From: Listeria weihenstephanensis
Lineage (GTDB): Bacteria > Bacillota > Bacilli > Lactobacillales > Listeriaceae
Direction: 5' to 3'
DNA: 64,000 bases
Assembly: GCF_003534205.1 (NCBI RefSeq)
Contig: NZ_CP011102.1
Coordinates: forward strand, 1,438,036-1,502,035
Positions 9,983-18,842 of this stretch are shown here, piece by piece. Under the pieces are notes generated by a model. It did no database searches, was not told the origin of the DNA, and saw only the letters and a program-made list of their open reading frames with translations. Made by a program: the position numbers and the translations under genes. Within the stretch, counting starts at the first letter, position 1, and each line of letters starts with the position of its first letter.

Positions 9983-10466
9983 TTTTCAGTATGCGAAAGA
10001 GTTAGAACATCCTTTATTCAAAACGCCCAATGTGGCAGTAGAAGAGGTTGATGAAGGATCTATTTTTGTTACAGGGTTACCATTTTGGCAGGAGCAGCTT
10101 TTTTATACGCGTGGGCGAGGAGAGATGCCTTGGCATACTGATCCAGAGCAAGCTTGCCGGCGTTTAGCGAAGCAATGGAAGAATGTTGCGCAAGAACTGG
10201 ATGCGGCGTTTAAACTGCGTGAGAAGCCTGAAGAGAGCGTTATTTGTGATGGCTTAGGTATTTACATTTCCATGCTGTTTTGGAGCAATAAGAGGCCTGT
10301 ACAGCTTAATCAGCTAGACAACCACTTAGAAACTTTAAAATTGGTTCCGATGAATTTACAGGAAAGACTGGCGTTCATTATGGAAAGACCGGATAGCTAT
10401 CCTGCTTTTAAACAACTAAACGAACTCGTCCTAGAACAGCGAAAACTTGTTTTAAAAGGATTATAA
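9975..10466 (+). CDS. ypoC: YpoC family protein
   Basis: 163 residues, cytoplasmic, function unknown. It lies between nth and ponA as in Bacillus subtilis. ATG 9975 is chosen because GAGAGG at 9964 is well spaced and the protein then begins like its relatives; the start lies inside the nth stop region, suggesting coupling. No membrane segment or catalytic motif is visible. Confidence 0.8.
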   Translation: MADFQYAKELEHPLFKTPNVAVEEVDEGSIFVTGLPFWQEQLFYTRGRGEMPWHTDPEQACRRLAKQWKNVAQELDAAFKLREKPEESVICDGLGIYISMLFWSNKRPVQLNQLDNHLETLKLVPMNLQERLAFIMERPDSYPAFKQLNELVLEQRKLVLKGL

Positions 10467-10473
10467 AACATCA

Positions 10474-10518
10474 AAAAACGTATTTCCCTCACTAATGAAG
10501 AGGAAAATACGTTTTTTG
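10474..10518. terminator. Bidirectional terminator between ypoC and ponA
   Basis: AAAAAACGTATTTCC and its complement ending in ATACGTTTTTTG form a stem with A-runs on one side and T-runs on the other, so it can stop both the nth-ypoC (+) and recU-ponA (-) transcripts. Confidence 0.85.
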
Positions 10519-10528
10519 TTATGTCACG

Positions 10529-13114
10529 TTATGTGGCTGGTGGTGTTGATGCGCCATCATCTGTAGAACCTGCGGGTGGCGTAGTTTCTGGTGTTTGCTC
10601 TGCAGGAATTGTAATGGTTGTTGATGCTGGTGAGCCACGTTTACCATCCTTCACTGGAACAACAATAATAACAACACTTGATCCTGGAGAACCTCCGCTA
10701 ACCGTAATAGAGGTGGTTCCATAATTCTGTGTTTGGCCATTAACTGTAACGTCATAGGTAACACCCGGTCCGTTAGATGCCCAGTTTGCTGATACGGTTT
10801 TACTTGTTGCATTATAAGAACCATTTAAACCAGCAGGAGATTGCAAGGCTGTTTGTTCTGCTTCTTCAGCTGCTTTTTTAGCTGCTTCCTCTTGCTGTTT
10901 CTTTGTTTCTTCAGCGGCATCTTTATCTTTTTTAGCTTTTTCTTCGGCTTCTTTTTTAGCCTTTTCTGCTGCTGTCTTTTCTTCGTCTGTTTTTTCGTCC
11001 TCTTTTTTGGTATCAGTTGTTTTCTTCTCGGCTGCAGATCTTGTAGGAATTGTACCGTCTAAGAATAACTCATACGAAACATTAGAACCACTTGCTCCTG
11101 AGGCAGCACGTGTGATTGGATTAGAACCAATGATGATTGGAATTTCGTTGACGTTGCTTGGCTTTTTGAAATCTGGATTCTTCTCGCCAGAAACGAGATG
11201 TTCCATCATTGATTTAAACATATAGGCTGCAATTCGTGTGTCGCTTGGTGTTAGATAGTTTTTATTAGGTTCGTCATAGCCGTTCCAGATGGAGACGGTA
11301 TAGCGAGGAGAGTAACCAACAAACCATGAATCGGGTGTCCCATTACTTGGAATACCATTTTTCAAACGGATACTCTCGTCGTAGTTTGTTGTACCAGTTT
11401 TAGCGGCGATGTTCCAGCCAGGAATATTTGCTCGTGTACCAGTTCCTTGTGTTAAAACATCTTTTAGCATATCGCTAATCATATAGGCGGTAGAGGCTTT
11501 CATCGCTACAACGGATTCTGGTTCCATATTTATCTCTGTTTCGCCATCAGAAAGAAGAATTTTAGTCACTGTATGCGGCTTGTTGTATACACCACCGTTA
11601 CCAAAAGTGGCATATGCGCCAGCCATTTGGATTGGGGAAGCTTCTCCACTACCGATAACCGTAGATTCATATACTTCTTTATAGTTCAGACCAAGATTGT
11701 TTGCGAAATCACGCGCACGTTCGTAGCCAACTTCTTTGGATGCTTTTACAGCAGGAATATTTCGAGATAAATATAAAGCGCGACGCATGGAAATGTCACC
11801 TAAGTAACCAGAATCGTAGTTACGCAATTCTTGACCACTCGAATATTGATATGGTGAATCATCCAAAATGTGTGCTGTTGACCAATCGAGATATTCAATA
11901 GCAGGGGCATACCCTAAAATTGGTTTCATCGTAGAACCTGGTTGACGCTTGATATCTGTTGCGCGATTAAGGCCACGGGAAACTTTCTTCGTGCCAGTAT
12001 CTCGACCACCGCCGAGTGCTTGAACACGACCAGTTTCTGTGTCCATGACAACGACACCAGCTTGGAATTTTGCATCTGGATAGCTAATGATTTCATCTGT
12101 GTTTAACATTTTTTCGGTATATTTTTGAGCGTCTGGATCAAGAGCTGTGTAAATCGTTAAGCCATCAGTAAATGGATCGTATTTATCACCAATTTCATCA
12201 ATTACTTGATCGACATACGTGTCATATGCATATGTTTTTTCTTTGCGTTTTGTTTCATCTACTAGTCCGTCAGCAATGGCAACAGATTGTGCAGCCTCCA
12301 TATCGCTTTTAGAGATTTTATCGTTGTTGTACATAAGCGTTAGTACGATATCTCGACGTTTTTTTGCTAAATCAGGATTCTCAAATGGATTGAAACGGTT
12401 AGGACTTTGCGGCATACCAGCGATTAGGGCTGTTTGTGCCAAGTTCAGATCTTTTAGCTTCTTGCCGTAGTAGTGTTCCGCAGCAGTTTCCATGCCGTGA
12501 ATACCATCGGATAAATAAACTTTGTTGATGTAGATTTCAAGCAGTTCTTGTTTACTGTATTTTTGCTCCAGTTGAACGGCCATCCATGCTTCTTGTGCTT
12601 TACGTTTTAACGTTTTGTTTGTGTAGTCAAGATATGACATCTTGATAATTTGTTGACTTAATGTACTGGCACCTTGAGAACCAAAGCCACCAGTTACATT
12701 TCCTGCTGCGGCACTTACGAGACGGATTGGATCTATTCCGTTGTGCTCATAAAAGCGGGAATCCTCGGTTGAAAGTACGGCGTTTTCTAGCTGCTTAGGG
12801 ATATCTTTATACTCAATATATTCCCGGCGTTCTTTACCGATTTCTGCATAGACCTTCCCATCTTTATCTAAAATTTTAGAAGATAGGGGATCACGCAATT
12901 TGGAATCTGTCAGTTTTGGTGCATCTTTTGCGTAGGAATAAAAGACACTTGCACCAACTGCAATGCCAGAGAATGCCATGAAAAGTGCCGTAAAGAAGAC
13001 TATTTTGAAGATGTTGCCTGTGATGCGACGACCTTTCCCAGTTGTTTTTTGAGTCTCAGGTTGCTTTGCTTGGCTATTGCGGTACTGAGATCTTGTCTGC
13101 GGTTTATCTGCCAT
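10529..13114 (-). CDS. ponA: Class A penicillin-binding protein 1 (transglycosylase/transpeptidase)
   Basis: About 861 residues. Bifunctional peptidoglycan synthase on the outer face of the membrane. A basic cytoplasmic tail and one membrane segment (~residues 30-60) lead to a family 51 transglycosylase domain (EDSRFYEHNGID, STLSQQIIK) and a transpeptidase domain with the active-site SxxK in RQPGSTMKP, the SRN motif (SRNIPAVK) and KTGTT. The C-terminal ~200 residues hold a Lys/Glu/Ala-rich, coiled-coil-like region, a fibronectin-III-like segment and a Pro/Thr-rich end. The start follows AAAGGAG; an earlier in-frame start would run back to the recU stop. It is co-transcribed with recU and near gpsB, whose product controls PBP1 in Listeria and Bacillus. 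Confidence 0.95.
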   Translation of the reverse strand: MADKPQTRSQYRNSQAKQPETQKTTGKGRRITGNIFKIVFFTALFMAFSGIAVGASVFYSYAKDAPKLTDSKLRDPLSSKILDKDGKVYAEIGKERREYIEYKDIPKQLENAVLSTEDSRFYEHNGIDPIRLVSAAAGNVTGGFGSQGASTLSQQIIKMSYLDYTNKTLKRKAQEAWMAVQLEQKYSKQELLEIYINKVYLSDGIHGMETAAEHYYGKKLKDLNLAQTALIAGMPQSPNRFNPFENPDLAKKRRDIVLTLMYNNDKISKSDMEAAQSVAIADGLVDETKRKEKTYAYDTYVDQVIDEIGDKYDPFTDGLTIYTALDPDAQKYTEKMLNTDEIISYPDAKFQAGVVVMDTETGRVQALGGGRDTGTKKVSRGLNRATDIKRQPGSTMKPILGYAPAIEYLDWSTAHILDDSPYQYSSGQELRNYDSGYLGDISMRRALYLSRNIPAVKASKEVGYERARDFANNLGLNYKEVYESTVIGSGEASPIQMAGAYATFGNGGVYNKPHTVTKILLSDGETEINMEPESVVAMKASTAYMISDMLKDVLTQGTGTRANIPGWNIAAKTGTTNYDESIRLKNGIPSNGTPDSWFVGYSPRYTVSIWNGYDEPNKNYLTPSDTRIAAYMFKSMMEHLVSGEKNPDFKKPSNVNEIPIIIGSNPITRAASGASGSNVSYELFLDGTIPTRSAAEKKTTDTKKEDEKTDEEKTAAEKAKKEAEEKAKKDKDAAEETKKQQEEAAKKAAEEAEQTALQSPAGLNGSYNATSKTVSANWASNGPGVTYDVTVNGQTQNYGTTSITVSGGSPGSSVVIIVVPVKDGKRGSPASTTITIPAEQTPETTPPAGSTDDGASTPPAT

Positions 13115-13153
13115 AGAAAATTTCTCTCCTTTAATGTTGAGGTTTCGAATCAC

Positions 13154-13756
13154 CTAGAAATAATGCTTATGAACGATGTTTAAATAATCTAGCCTCGGAT
13201 TTAGACCATAAGGAATTAGGTCTGCTACTTGTCTTAATTCTTGAAGGGTTACTGATTTTCTCCCACCATCTAACATTCTTTGCCAAAAGGGCTTGAAATG
13301 CTCATAGGAGATAAAATAAACCTCTCCAAGTGTGTTAAATGAAATAATAACAAAGACGATACCGCCTTGTTTTAGGACACCTTCCATGTGTGTCATTTGA
13401 TGCTGATGGAAGTTACTAAGAGGAAATGAACTTGTATTTTTAGTCTCCTTTGCTTCAAAATCAATATACTTTCCTTGATAGACACCGTTATAGTCCGTGG
13501 TTGATGGTGTTTTGAAATAGGCTTCTTTTATTTTTGCACTACTCCGTTTTGGATAGTCGACACCAACGATTTGCACTGGTGTAGGTTTTTTGTGAATGAT
13601 GGCTCGTTCGTGCGTTAGATAATAGGTATTTGTGTCATTGAGGTCCTGCTCCAATGACATACCACGATTTCCATACGAGACCGTTTTTTGTGGAGGTTTA
13701 GCCGGAGCAAGTTCATTTGGCTGATACTTTTTTCCATTTGGATAGCGTATGGCCAT
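13154..13756 (-). CDS. recU: Holliday junction resolvase RecU
   Basis: 200 residues. Cleaves four-way DNA junctions during recombinational repair and chromosome segregation. Type II restriction-like fold with the active-site DFEAKET (E-x-K) and an upstream acidic residue in TDYNGVY. The ATG follows AGAAGGAG. It is upstream of ponA, the conserved recU-ponA operon of Bacillota. Confidence 0.94.
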   Translation of the reverse strand: MAIRYPNGKKYQPNELAPAKPPQKTVSYGNRGMSLEQDLNDTNTYYLTHERAIIHKKPTPVQIVGVDYPKRSSAKIKEAYFKTPSTTDYNGVYQGKYIDFEAKETKNTSSFPLSNFHQHQMTHMEGVLKQGGIVFVIISFNTLGEVYFISYEHFKPFWQRMLDGGRKSVTLQELRQVADLIPYGLNPRLDYLNIVHKHYF

Positions 13757-14073
13757 TTTTTCACTCCTTCTAATTGGTTAGAATGACAGAACCCGCCACT
13801 CTGAATTTTGGACTACCACCTATTATAACAAATAAAAATGAAAATGATAGGGGAAATCTCCCTATATTAATCTAGTTCCTCTTTCGAAATAGCCCAAAAG
13901 CAAGATAGAACGTACCTTCGCATCCTTTCACATTTGGTGTAAAAAAATCAAAAATATTTTCGTTTTATCCTTTTCTCCGCATTTTGTAATGTTTTTTTAA
14001 TTCGATAAATAGGCGCTTGCCATAAAATATGGTATGCTATTATCATACTTTTATATAGAAGGAATTGGTTTTA
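13757..14073. promoter_or_regulatory. Divergent promoter region between recU and yppE
   Basis: AT-rich gap of about 317 bases. On the minus strand an extended -10 (TGT-TATAAT, + coordinates 13822-13827) serves recU-ponA. A perfect 6-7-6 palindrome, ATAGGG-N7-CCCTAT (13847-13865), covers the place expected for its -35 and is an operator candidate. On + a weak promoter for yppE may use TTGCCA (14017) with TATTAT or TATCAT near 14038-14046. Nothing recognisable fills 13870-14010. Confidence 0.5.
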
Positions 14074-14424
14074 ATGAGTAACGTACAAGGGAAAACAATC
14101 GAGATGTTGCAACATAACGAGGCTATTTGGGAACTTTATTTAGCGAATCGGGAGGAGCAACAGGAATTTGATTTTTATAAAGATATGAAACCGTTTGTGG
14201 ATGGTGTGAAGGAAACGTGTGATGCGTGGCTTGCACTCGTTATTCCATGGGTGAATACAGCGAGACCGACGTATCTGGGAGAAGCGCAATTGCAGCAGGT
14301 GGCGGATAATATTCAGATGATTGCAGTCAGTGCATTTAACGGAAAATCGTTTTATAAGCATTTTAATGATCATTATCAATCTGTAGAATACACGCTAAAA
14401 CGGGTATTGGAGAAAGCGCCATGA
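14074..14424 (+). CDS. yppE: YppE-like protein (DUF1798)
   Basis: 116 residues, predicted all-helical and cytoplasmic, with conserved WELYLANREE and PTYLGEAQL segments. Function unknown. The neighbourhood recU / yppE-ypsA-gpsB is conserved in Bacillus and Listeria. ATG 14074 follows AGAAGGA; the stop overlaps the ypsA start (ATGA). Confidence 0.8.
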   Translation: MSNVQGKTIEMLQHNEAIWELYLANREEQQEFDFYKDMKPFVDGVKETCDAWLALVIPWVNTARPTYLGEAQLQQVADNIQMIAVSAFNGKSFYKHFNDHYQSVEYTLKRVLEKAP

Positions 14425-14969
14425 AATCGATTTTTGTGTCGGGGTATAAGAATTTTGAATTGGGGATATTTAAGCGTGATGCACCAGAAGCGACATTTAT
14501 TAAAGAGGCGATCAAAAGGCGTTTGCTCGGGCTCATAGATGAAGGGCTGGAATGGGTCATTATTTCGGGTCAAATGGGCGTGGAACTATGGGCTGGTGAG
14601 GTTGTGGCAGAACTGAAAAAAGAGGAGTACGCGCTGAAATTGGCTGTTATAACGCCGTTTTTAAATCAAGAGAGTAATTGGAATGAAGGGAATACGCTTT
14701 GGTATAGCGAAATTGTGAGTTCGGCGGATTATGTGGCGGCTGTGACGAAGCGGGAGTATGAGAACCCGCGCCAATTTCAATTGAAGGATCAGTTTATATT
14801 GGATCACACAGACGGGACATTGCTTGTTTATGATACAGAACGAGAAGGCGCGCCGAAGTTCTTTTATGAAAAAGCGAAGGATTATGCTGAGAATGGAGAT
14901 TACACGATATTTTTGGTGGATTTCTATGAATTGCAAGAGGTTGTGGAGTCGCTAAACTCAGACTTTTAG
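14421..14969 (+). CDS. ypsA: YpsA, SLOG-superfamily protein
   Basis: 182 residues, Rossmann-like SLOG fold (DUF1273) with the nucleotide/ligand-binding stretch IISGQMGVELWAGEV near residue 47-60. In Bacillus subtilis YpsA influences cell division and acts in the same pathway as GpsB, which fits its position before gpsB. The ligand is not known. It overlaps yppE by four bases. Confidence 0.88.
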   Translation: MKSIFVSGYKNFELGIFKRDAPEATFIKEAIKRRLLGLIDEGLEWVIISGQMGVELWAGEVVAELKKEEYALKLAVITPFLNQESNWNEGNTLWYSEIVSSADYVAAVTKREYENPRQFQLKDQFILDHTDGTLLVYDTEREGAPKFFYEKAKDYAENGDYTIFLVDFYELQEVVESLNSDF

Positions 14970-15080
14970 CGTATTTTTGCTGGAATGAAGGATTATAAAT
15001 TGACAAACGGGGCAAACTTTGAAAAAATGGAACTATGTAACGTAAAGTTAACATGAAACTAGATGTAGAGGTGAAGTTAA

Positions 15081-15413
15081 ATGGCTTCTGAACAATTTGA
15101 ATATAATTTGACTGGCAAAGAAATTTTAGAAAAAGAATTTAAAACAGGTCTGCGCGGGTATAATCCTGAAGATGTAGATGAATTTCTAGATAAAGTGATC
15201 AATGACTACAGTACTTTTTCTCAAGAAATTGAAGCTTTACAACAGGAAAACTTGCGCTTGCGTTCTGAACTAGAGGATGCGCCAAAAGCGGTTGTAGCAC
15301 CGACCTTCCAACAAACGACGCAGCCGGCGGGATCGACTAATTTCGATATTTTAAAACGCTTGAGCAATCTTGAAAAACACGTTTTTGGAAATAAGCTGGA
15401 CGACAACCAGTAA
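15081..15413 (+). CDS. gpsB: Cell-division regulator GpsB
   Basis: 110 residues. Membrane-associated adaptor that shuttles between septum and side wall and steers class A PBPs. The N-terminal DivIVA-like domain (LTGKEILEKEF, GYNPEDVDEFLD) continues as a coiled coil to about residue 65. A linker then leads to a C-terminal helix (LKRLSNLEKHVFG) that forms the hexamer. GpsB binds the cytoplasmic tail of PBP1, whose gene is nearby. The ribosome site is GAGGTGAA. Confidence 0.94.
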   Translation: MASEQFEYNLTGKEILEKEFKTGLRGYNPEDVDEFLDKVINDYSTFSQEIEALQQENLRLRSELEDAPKAVVAPTFQQTTQPAGSTNFDILKRLSNLEKHVFGNKLDDNQ

Positions 15414-15419
15414 ACATGG

Positions 15420-15425
15420 TAGAAT
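15420..15425 (+). promoter_or_regulatory. Extended -10 of the rnpB promoter
   Basis: TGG-TAGAAT lies just after the gpsB stop and about seven bases before the conserved start of RNase P RNA. A clear -35 is not seen. Confidence 0.5.
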
Positions 15426-15429
15426 GATT

Positions 15430-15829
15430 GAGGTAGCGTTTGGGTAATTGCTGTTTTCCCTATGAAAACAGAGGAAAGTCCATGCTCGCACGGCGCTGAA
15501 ATGCCCGTAGTGATCGTGCCTGGTCAAACAATAAGCCAGGGCATTCCGGTTTACCGGTTTGACGGCAGGTGACCCACCTAAGTCTTTTAGATATGGTGTT
15601 CGAACCTTGAAAGTGCCACAGTGACGAAGTTTCATCAGAAATGGTGGAAGTGGAACGAGGTAAACCCCACGAGCGAGAAACCCAAATATTGGTAGGGGCA
15701 CTTTTCCCGAGGAATAACAACGAGGGACGAGGTACATAGCTTCACCGTTATGTGCAGATAGATAATTACCACTTTTGTGTGATCCTGTAATCACAAAAGT
15801 ACAGAACATGGCTTACAAAACGCTATTAT
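15430..15829 (+). ncRNA. rnpB: RNase P RNA, type B
   Basis: Catalytic RNA that matures tRNA 5' ends. The conserved blocks are all visible in order: GAGGAAAGTCCATGCTCGCAC near 15469, ATGCCCGTAGTG, GACGGCAGGTGACC, CTTGAAAGTGCCACAGTGACG, GTGGAACG, GGTAAACCCCACGAGCGAGA, AACCCAAAT, TAGATAATTACCAC and ACATGGCTTAC. Their order matches the Bacillus subtilis type B RNA, and the position after gpsB is as in Listeria and Bacillus. The ends are estimated to within a few bases. Confidence 0.97.
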
Positions 15830-15850
15830 CAGGATGAATTAAAAAAGTGA

Positions 15851-15963
15851 GGGCTGTTTCAAAGTCGGACGTATGGCTAGTTTCTTATGCTAAGAGATGC
15901 CATAACTTAGTGCACATTTGTGTAACTAAGAAGCGTGTGTCTTTTGGGACAGTTCTTTTTTTA
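15851..15963 (+). terminator. Complex terminator / nested-hairpin element after rnpB
   Basis: GGGCTGTTTCAAAG and CTTTTGGGACAGTTC pair (with G-T wobbles) and are followed by a T run, so the element can terminate the rnpB transcript. Between the arms are two more hairpins: TATGGC/GCCATA and CTTAGT/ACTAAG. The arms resemble IS-type terminal inverted repeats, so a small non-autonomous element is an alternative reading. Confidence 0.65.
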
Positions 15964-15992
15964 GATATTACTATAAGATGAGGATGGCGATT

Positions 15993-17132
15993 ATGAGGGA
16001 ATTTGAGTTAGTAGCAACAGCTGCGGCTGGACTTGAGGCGATTGTAGCAAAAGAGGTACGTCGACTGGGTTATGATTGTGAAGTAGATAATGGGAAAGTT
16101 TATTTTAAAGGGGACGAGATGGCGATTGCAAAGGCGAATTTATGGCTTCGTGTTGCGGATCGTGTGAAAATTGTAGTGGGTCGATTTACGGCAACCACAT
16201 TTGATGATTTATTTGAACAAACGAAGGCGCTACCTTGGGAAGACATTTTGCCGTTGGATGCAAATTTTCCTGTTGCGGGTAAATCGGTGAAATCAACGCT
16301 GTTTAGTGTACCAAACTGTCAAGCGATCACCAAAAAAGCCATTGTTAGCCGTTTGAGCGAGAAGTACCGTCGTCAAGGACGTTTGATGGAATCGGGAGCT
16401 CTTTTTAAGTTAGAGGTATCGATTTTAAAGGATGAGGTAACGATTACGCTTGATACGAGTGGTGCGGGTTTACATAAACGTGGATATCGTGTTGGACAAG
16501 GTGGGGCACCGCTCAAAGAAACGATGGCTGCAGCGCTCGTTTTGCTTACAAGTTGGCACCCAGATCGTCCGTTTTATGATCCTGTTTGTGGGTCTGGTAC
16601 GATTCCGATTGAGGCAGCGCTTATTGGGCGAAATATTGCGCCCGGATTGCGTCGTGATTTCGTCTGCGAAACGTGGGACTGGATGTCACCGGATATTTGG
16701 AAACAAGCGCGCGCAGAAGCTGAAGCAGAGGCGAATCATGATCAGTGGTTAGACATCATGGGCACAGATATTGACCATCGTATGATTGAGATTTCGGAGC
16801 AAAATGCGATTGAAGCTGGGCTGGAAGATGTGATTGAATTTAAGCAGATGCAAGTTGCTGATTTCACTACGGAAAAAGAGTATGGTGTAATTGTCGCGAA
16901 TCCGCCGTACGGAGAACGATTGGAAGATGAAGAGTCGGTTCGTGAGTTGTATCGCGAAATGCGTGCGGTGTATCGTAATATGCCAACATGGTCGGTTTAC
17001 GTGTTGACAAGCTATGAAATGTTTGAAGAAGTTTATGCGAAACGGGCGACGAAGAAACGTAAATTGTATAATGGTTATTTACGGACGGATCTGTATCAAT
17101 ATTGGGGACCGAGACCGCCACGTAGAGATTAA
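15993..17132 (+). CDS. rlmL: 23S rRNA (guanine-N2) methyltransferase, RlmL/YpsC type
   Basis: About 379 residues. An N-terminal THUMP RNA-binding domain (~1-160) precedes a class I SAM-dependent methyltransferase with DPVCGSGTIPIEA, the acidic GTDIDHRM motif and the catalytic NPPYGERL. It corresponds to the N2-G2445 half of E. coli RlmKL; exact substrate is by homology. ATG 15993 is preferred because GAGGA at 15980 is eight bases away; ATG 15978 is upstream of that site. Confidence 0.9.
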   Translation: MREFELVATAAAGLEAIVAKEVRRLGYDCEVDNGKVYFKGDEMAIAKANLWLRVADRVKIVVGRFTATTFDDLFEQTKALPWEDILPLDANFPVAGKSVKSTLFSVPNCQAITKKAIVSRLSEKYRRQGRLMESGALFKLEVSILKDEVTITLDTSGAGLHKRGYRVGQGGAPLKETMAAALVLLTSWHPDRPFYDPVCGSGTIPIEAALIGRNIAPGLRRDFVCETWDWMSPDIWKQARAEAEAEANHDQWLDIMGTDIDHRMIEISEQNAIEAGLEDVIEFKQMQVADFTTEKEYGVIVANPPYGERLEDEESVRELYREMRAVYRNMPTWSVYVLTSYEMFEEVYAKRATKKRKLYNGYLRTDLYQYWGPRPPRRD

Positions 17133-17156
17133 TAGTAACGAAAGTGGGGAATCAGG

Positions 17157-18677
17157 ATGTCGGAGAATTTGCAAAAACTAGAACAAGAATTTTTGGATTA
17201 TATGAAGAAAATTAGTGCGTTTGAAGAAGCGCTTAGCTTAGTTTATTGGGATCTACGGACTGGTGCACCAGAAAAAGGAATGGCTGGGCGCTCGGAAGTT
17301 ATTGGGACGTTAAGTGCTGAAATTTTCAAAATGAAGGTTTCGGAGGAAATGGCAGCTTTTATTGCAGGTCTTTGGGTTGAAAAAGCGAACCTTTCTGACG
17401 TGACGCGCCGTTCTTTGAAAGAATGTAAAAAGGAATATGACTTGAATAAAAAAATTCCAGCGAAAGAGTATGAGGCATACTCTAAACTCGTTGCGGAGGC
17501 GGAAACCATGTGGGCAACAGCGCGCGCCAATAATGATTTTGCAGCGTTTAAACCTTACCTCGAAAAAATCATTGCGAGTAAGCGTAAATTTGTGTCGTAT
17601 TGGGGCTATGATGAGAATCCATACGATACACTGCTTGATCAATATGAACCAGGAATGACGGTGGCGGTTTTGGATGATGTATTCGCTAAACTTCGAGAAG
17701 CGATTTTAACGTTGCGTAAGAAGGTGGAGGCAGCGAATTATCAGCCTGATCCAACGTTACTTCATAAACATGTGTCAAAAGCGAAACAAAAAGAATTCAG
17801 CATGCGTATTTTAGCGAAAATGGGTTTTGATTTTGAAGCGGGGCGTTTGGATGATACGGTGCATCCGTTTGCTACTGGGCTGAATATTGGAGATGTACGG
17901 ATTACGACGCGCTATGATGGGGATAACTTCAAAATGGCGATTTTCGGCATTATTCATGAAGGCGGGCATGCGATTTATGAGCAGAATATTGATCCAAAAC
18001 TTGCGGGGACACCACTTGCGAATGGAGCGTCAATGGGAATCCATGAATCACAATCGCTATTTTATGAGATTATTTTAGGCTCGAGTTTTGAGTTTTGGCA
18101 AAGCAATTATAAGGATTTTCAAGAGATTACGGCGCCTGAGTTTGATGCTGTTTCTGTCGAAGATTTTTATCGTGCGGTGAATATTTCAGAGAGTTCGCTG
18201 ATTCGGATTGAGGCAGATACGCTGACTTATCCGCTTCATATCATGATTCGCTATGAGCTTGAAAAAGCGATTATGAATGGCGAGATTGGCGTGGACGAGT
18301 TGCGTGATGCGTGGAATGCTAAATATGAGGAATATCTTGGTGTGAGACCGGAGAATGACGCGGATGGTATTTTACAAGATATTCATTGGTCAGGTGGCGA
18401 TTTCGGTTATTTCCCTTCCTATGCGCTCGGTTATATGTATGCGGCGCAGTTATTTGAGGCGATGTCAACAGCGATTCCGAATGTGCCTGAGATCTTAGCA
18501 AGTGATGATTATTCGCCAATTCGAGTTTGGTTAACGGAGCATGTACATCAGTATGGCATGTTGAAAAAACCGCTTGATATTTTGCAAGATACAACGTGTG
18601 AGGGACTAAATCCAGATTACCTCATTCAACTTCTAAATGACCGTTACGACTTTATTTATAAATTAAATGAGGCGTGA
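17157..18677 (+). CDS. ypwA: Metallocarboxypeptidase, M32 (Taq carboxypeptidase) family
   Basis: 506 residues, the usual length. Cytosolic zinc enzyme removing C-terminal residues from peptides. The HEGGH zinc/catalytic motif is near residues 267-271, followed by the third ligand in the HESQSLFYE segment; DTVHPF and the C-terminal QDIHWSGGDFGYFPSYALG are family signatures. The ATG has an upstream GTGGGGA. It is 24 bases after rlmL. Confidence 0.92.
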   Translation: MSENLQKLEQEFLDYMKKISAFEEALSLVYWDLRTGAPEKGMAGRSEVIGTLSAEIFKMKVSEEMAAFIAGLWVEKANLSDVTRRSLKECKKEYDLNKKIPAKEYEAYSKLVAEAETMWATARANNDFAAFKPYLEKIIASKRKFVSYWGYDENPYDTLLDQYEPGMTVAVLDDVFAKLREAILTLRKKVEAANYQPDPTLLHKHVSKAKQKEFSMRILAKMGFDFEAGRLDDTVHPFATGLNIGDVRITTRYDGDNFKMAIFGIIHEGGHAIYEQNIDPKLAGTPLANGASMGIHESQSLFYEIILGSSFEFWQSNYKDFQEITAPEFDAVSVEDFYRAVNISESSLIRIEADTLTYPLHIMIRYELEKAIMNGEIGVDELRDAWNAKYEEYLGVRPENDADGILQDIHWSGGDFGYFPSYALGYMYAAQLFEAMSTAIPNVPEILASDDYSPIRVWLTEHVHQYGMLKKPLDILQDTTCEGLNPDYLIQLLNDRYDFIYKLNEA

Positions 18678-18701
18678 TGGCGGTTACATTGAAAAATAAG
18701 G

Positions 18702-18730
18702 TTGACCACTTCTGTAAGGAAAGCTATACT
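18702..18730 (+). promoter_or_regulatory. Promoter of xpt-pbuX
   Basis: TTGACC (18702-18707), a 17-base spacer, then TATACT (18725-18730). The riboswitch begins about 20 bases downstream. A cre-like sequence lies about 11 bases upstream of the -35 (see findings). Confidence 0.75.
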
Positions 18731-18749
18731 TATTTTATAACATTTTAAG

Positions 18750-18821
18750 TCACTTATATAAAGGCTGTAATATGGACAGCGAGTTTCTACCCAATTACCG
18801 TAAATAATTGGACTATGAGTG
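18750..18821 (+). ncRNA. Purine riboswitch aptamer (guanine/xanthine type)
   Basis: The classic aptamer: P1 arms TCACTTATA and TATGAGTGA, P2 with GGCTGT/ACAGCG, the conserved TTTCTACC junction and CCGTAAA loop. The base that pairs with the ligand is C (in GGACTATGAG), the residue that selects guanine-type ligands; adenine switches have T here. It precedes xanthine salvage genes, so it should switch them off when guanine, hypoxanthine or xanthine is abundant. Confidence 0.95.
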
Positions 18822-18842
18822 AGAGTAACGTTGAATAATCAG

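Noticed and set aside
10841-11062. Plus-strand open frame rich in Phe and Cys
   Set aside because: It is the antisense of the Lys/Glu/Ala-rich segment of PBP1; the composition reflects that and there is no ribosome site.
15460-15809. Open frames on the minus strand across rnpB
   Set aside because: The region is the RNase P RNA; conserved RNA blocks explain it and no coding signal is seen.
15851-15963. Intact insertion sequence after rnpB
   Set aside because: Only about 110 bases with no transposase; at most a non-autonomous remnant, so recorded as a structured terminator.
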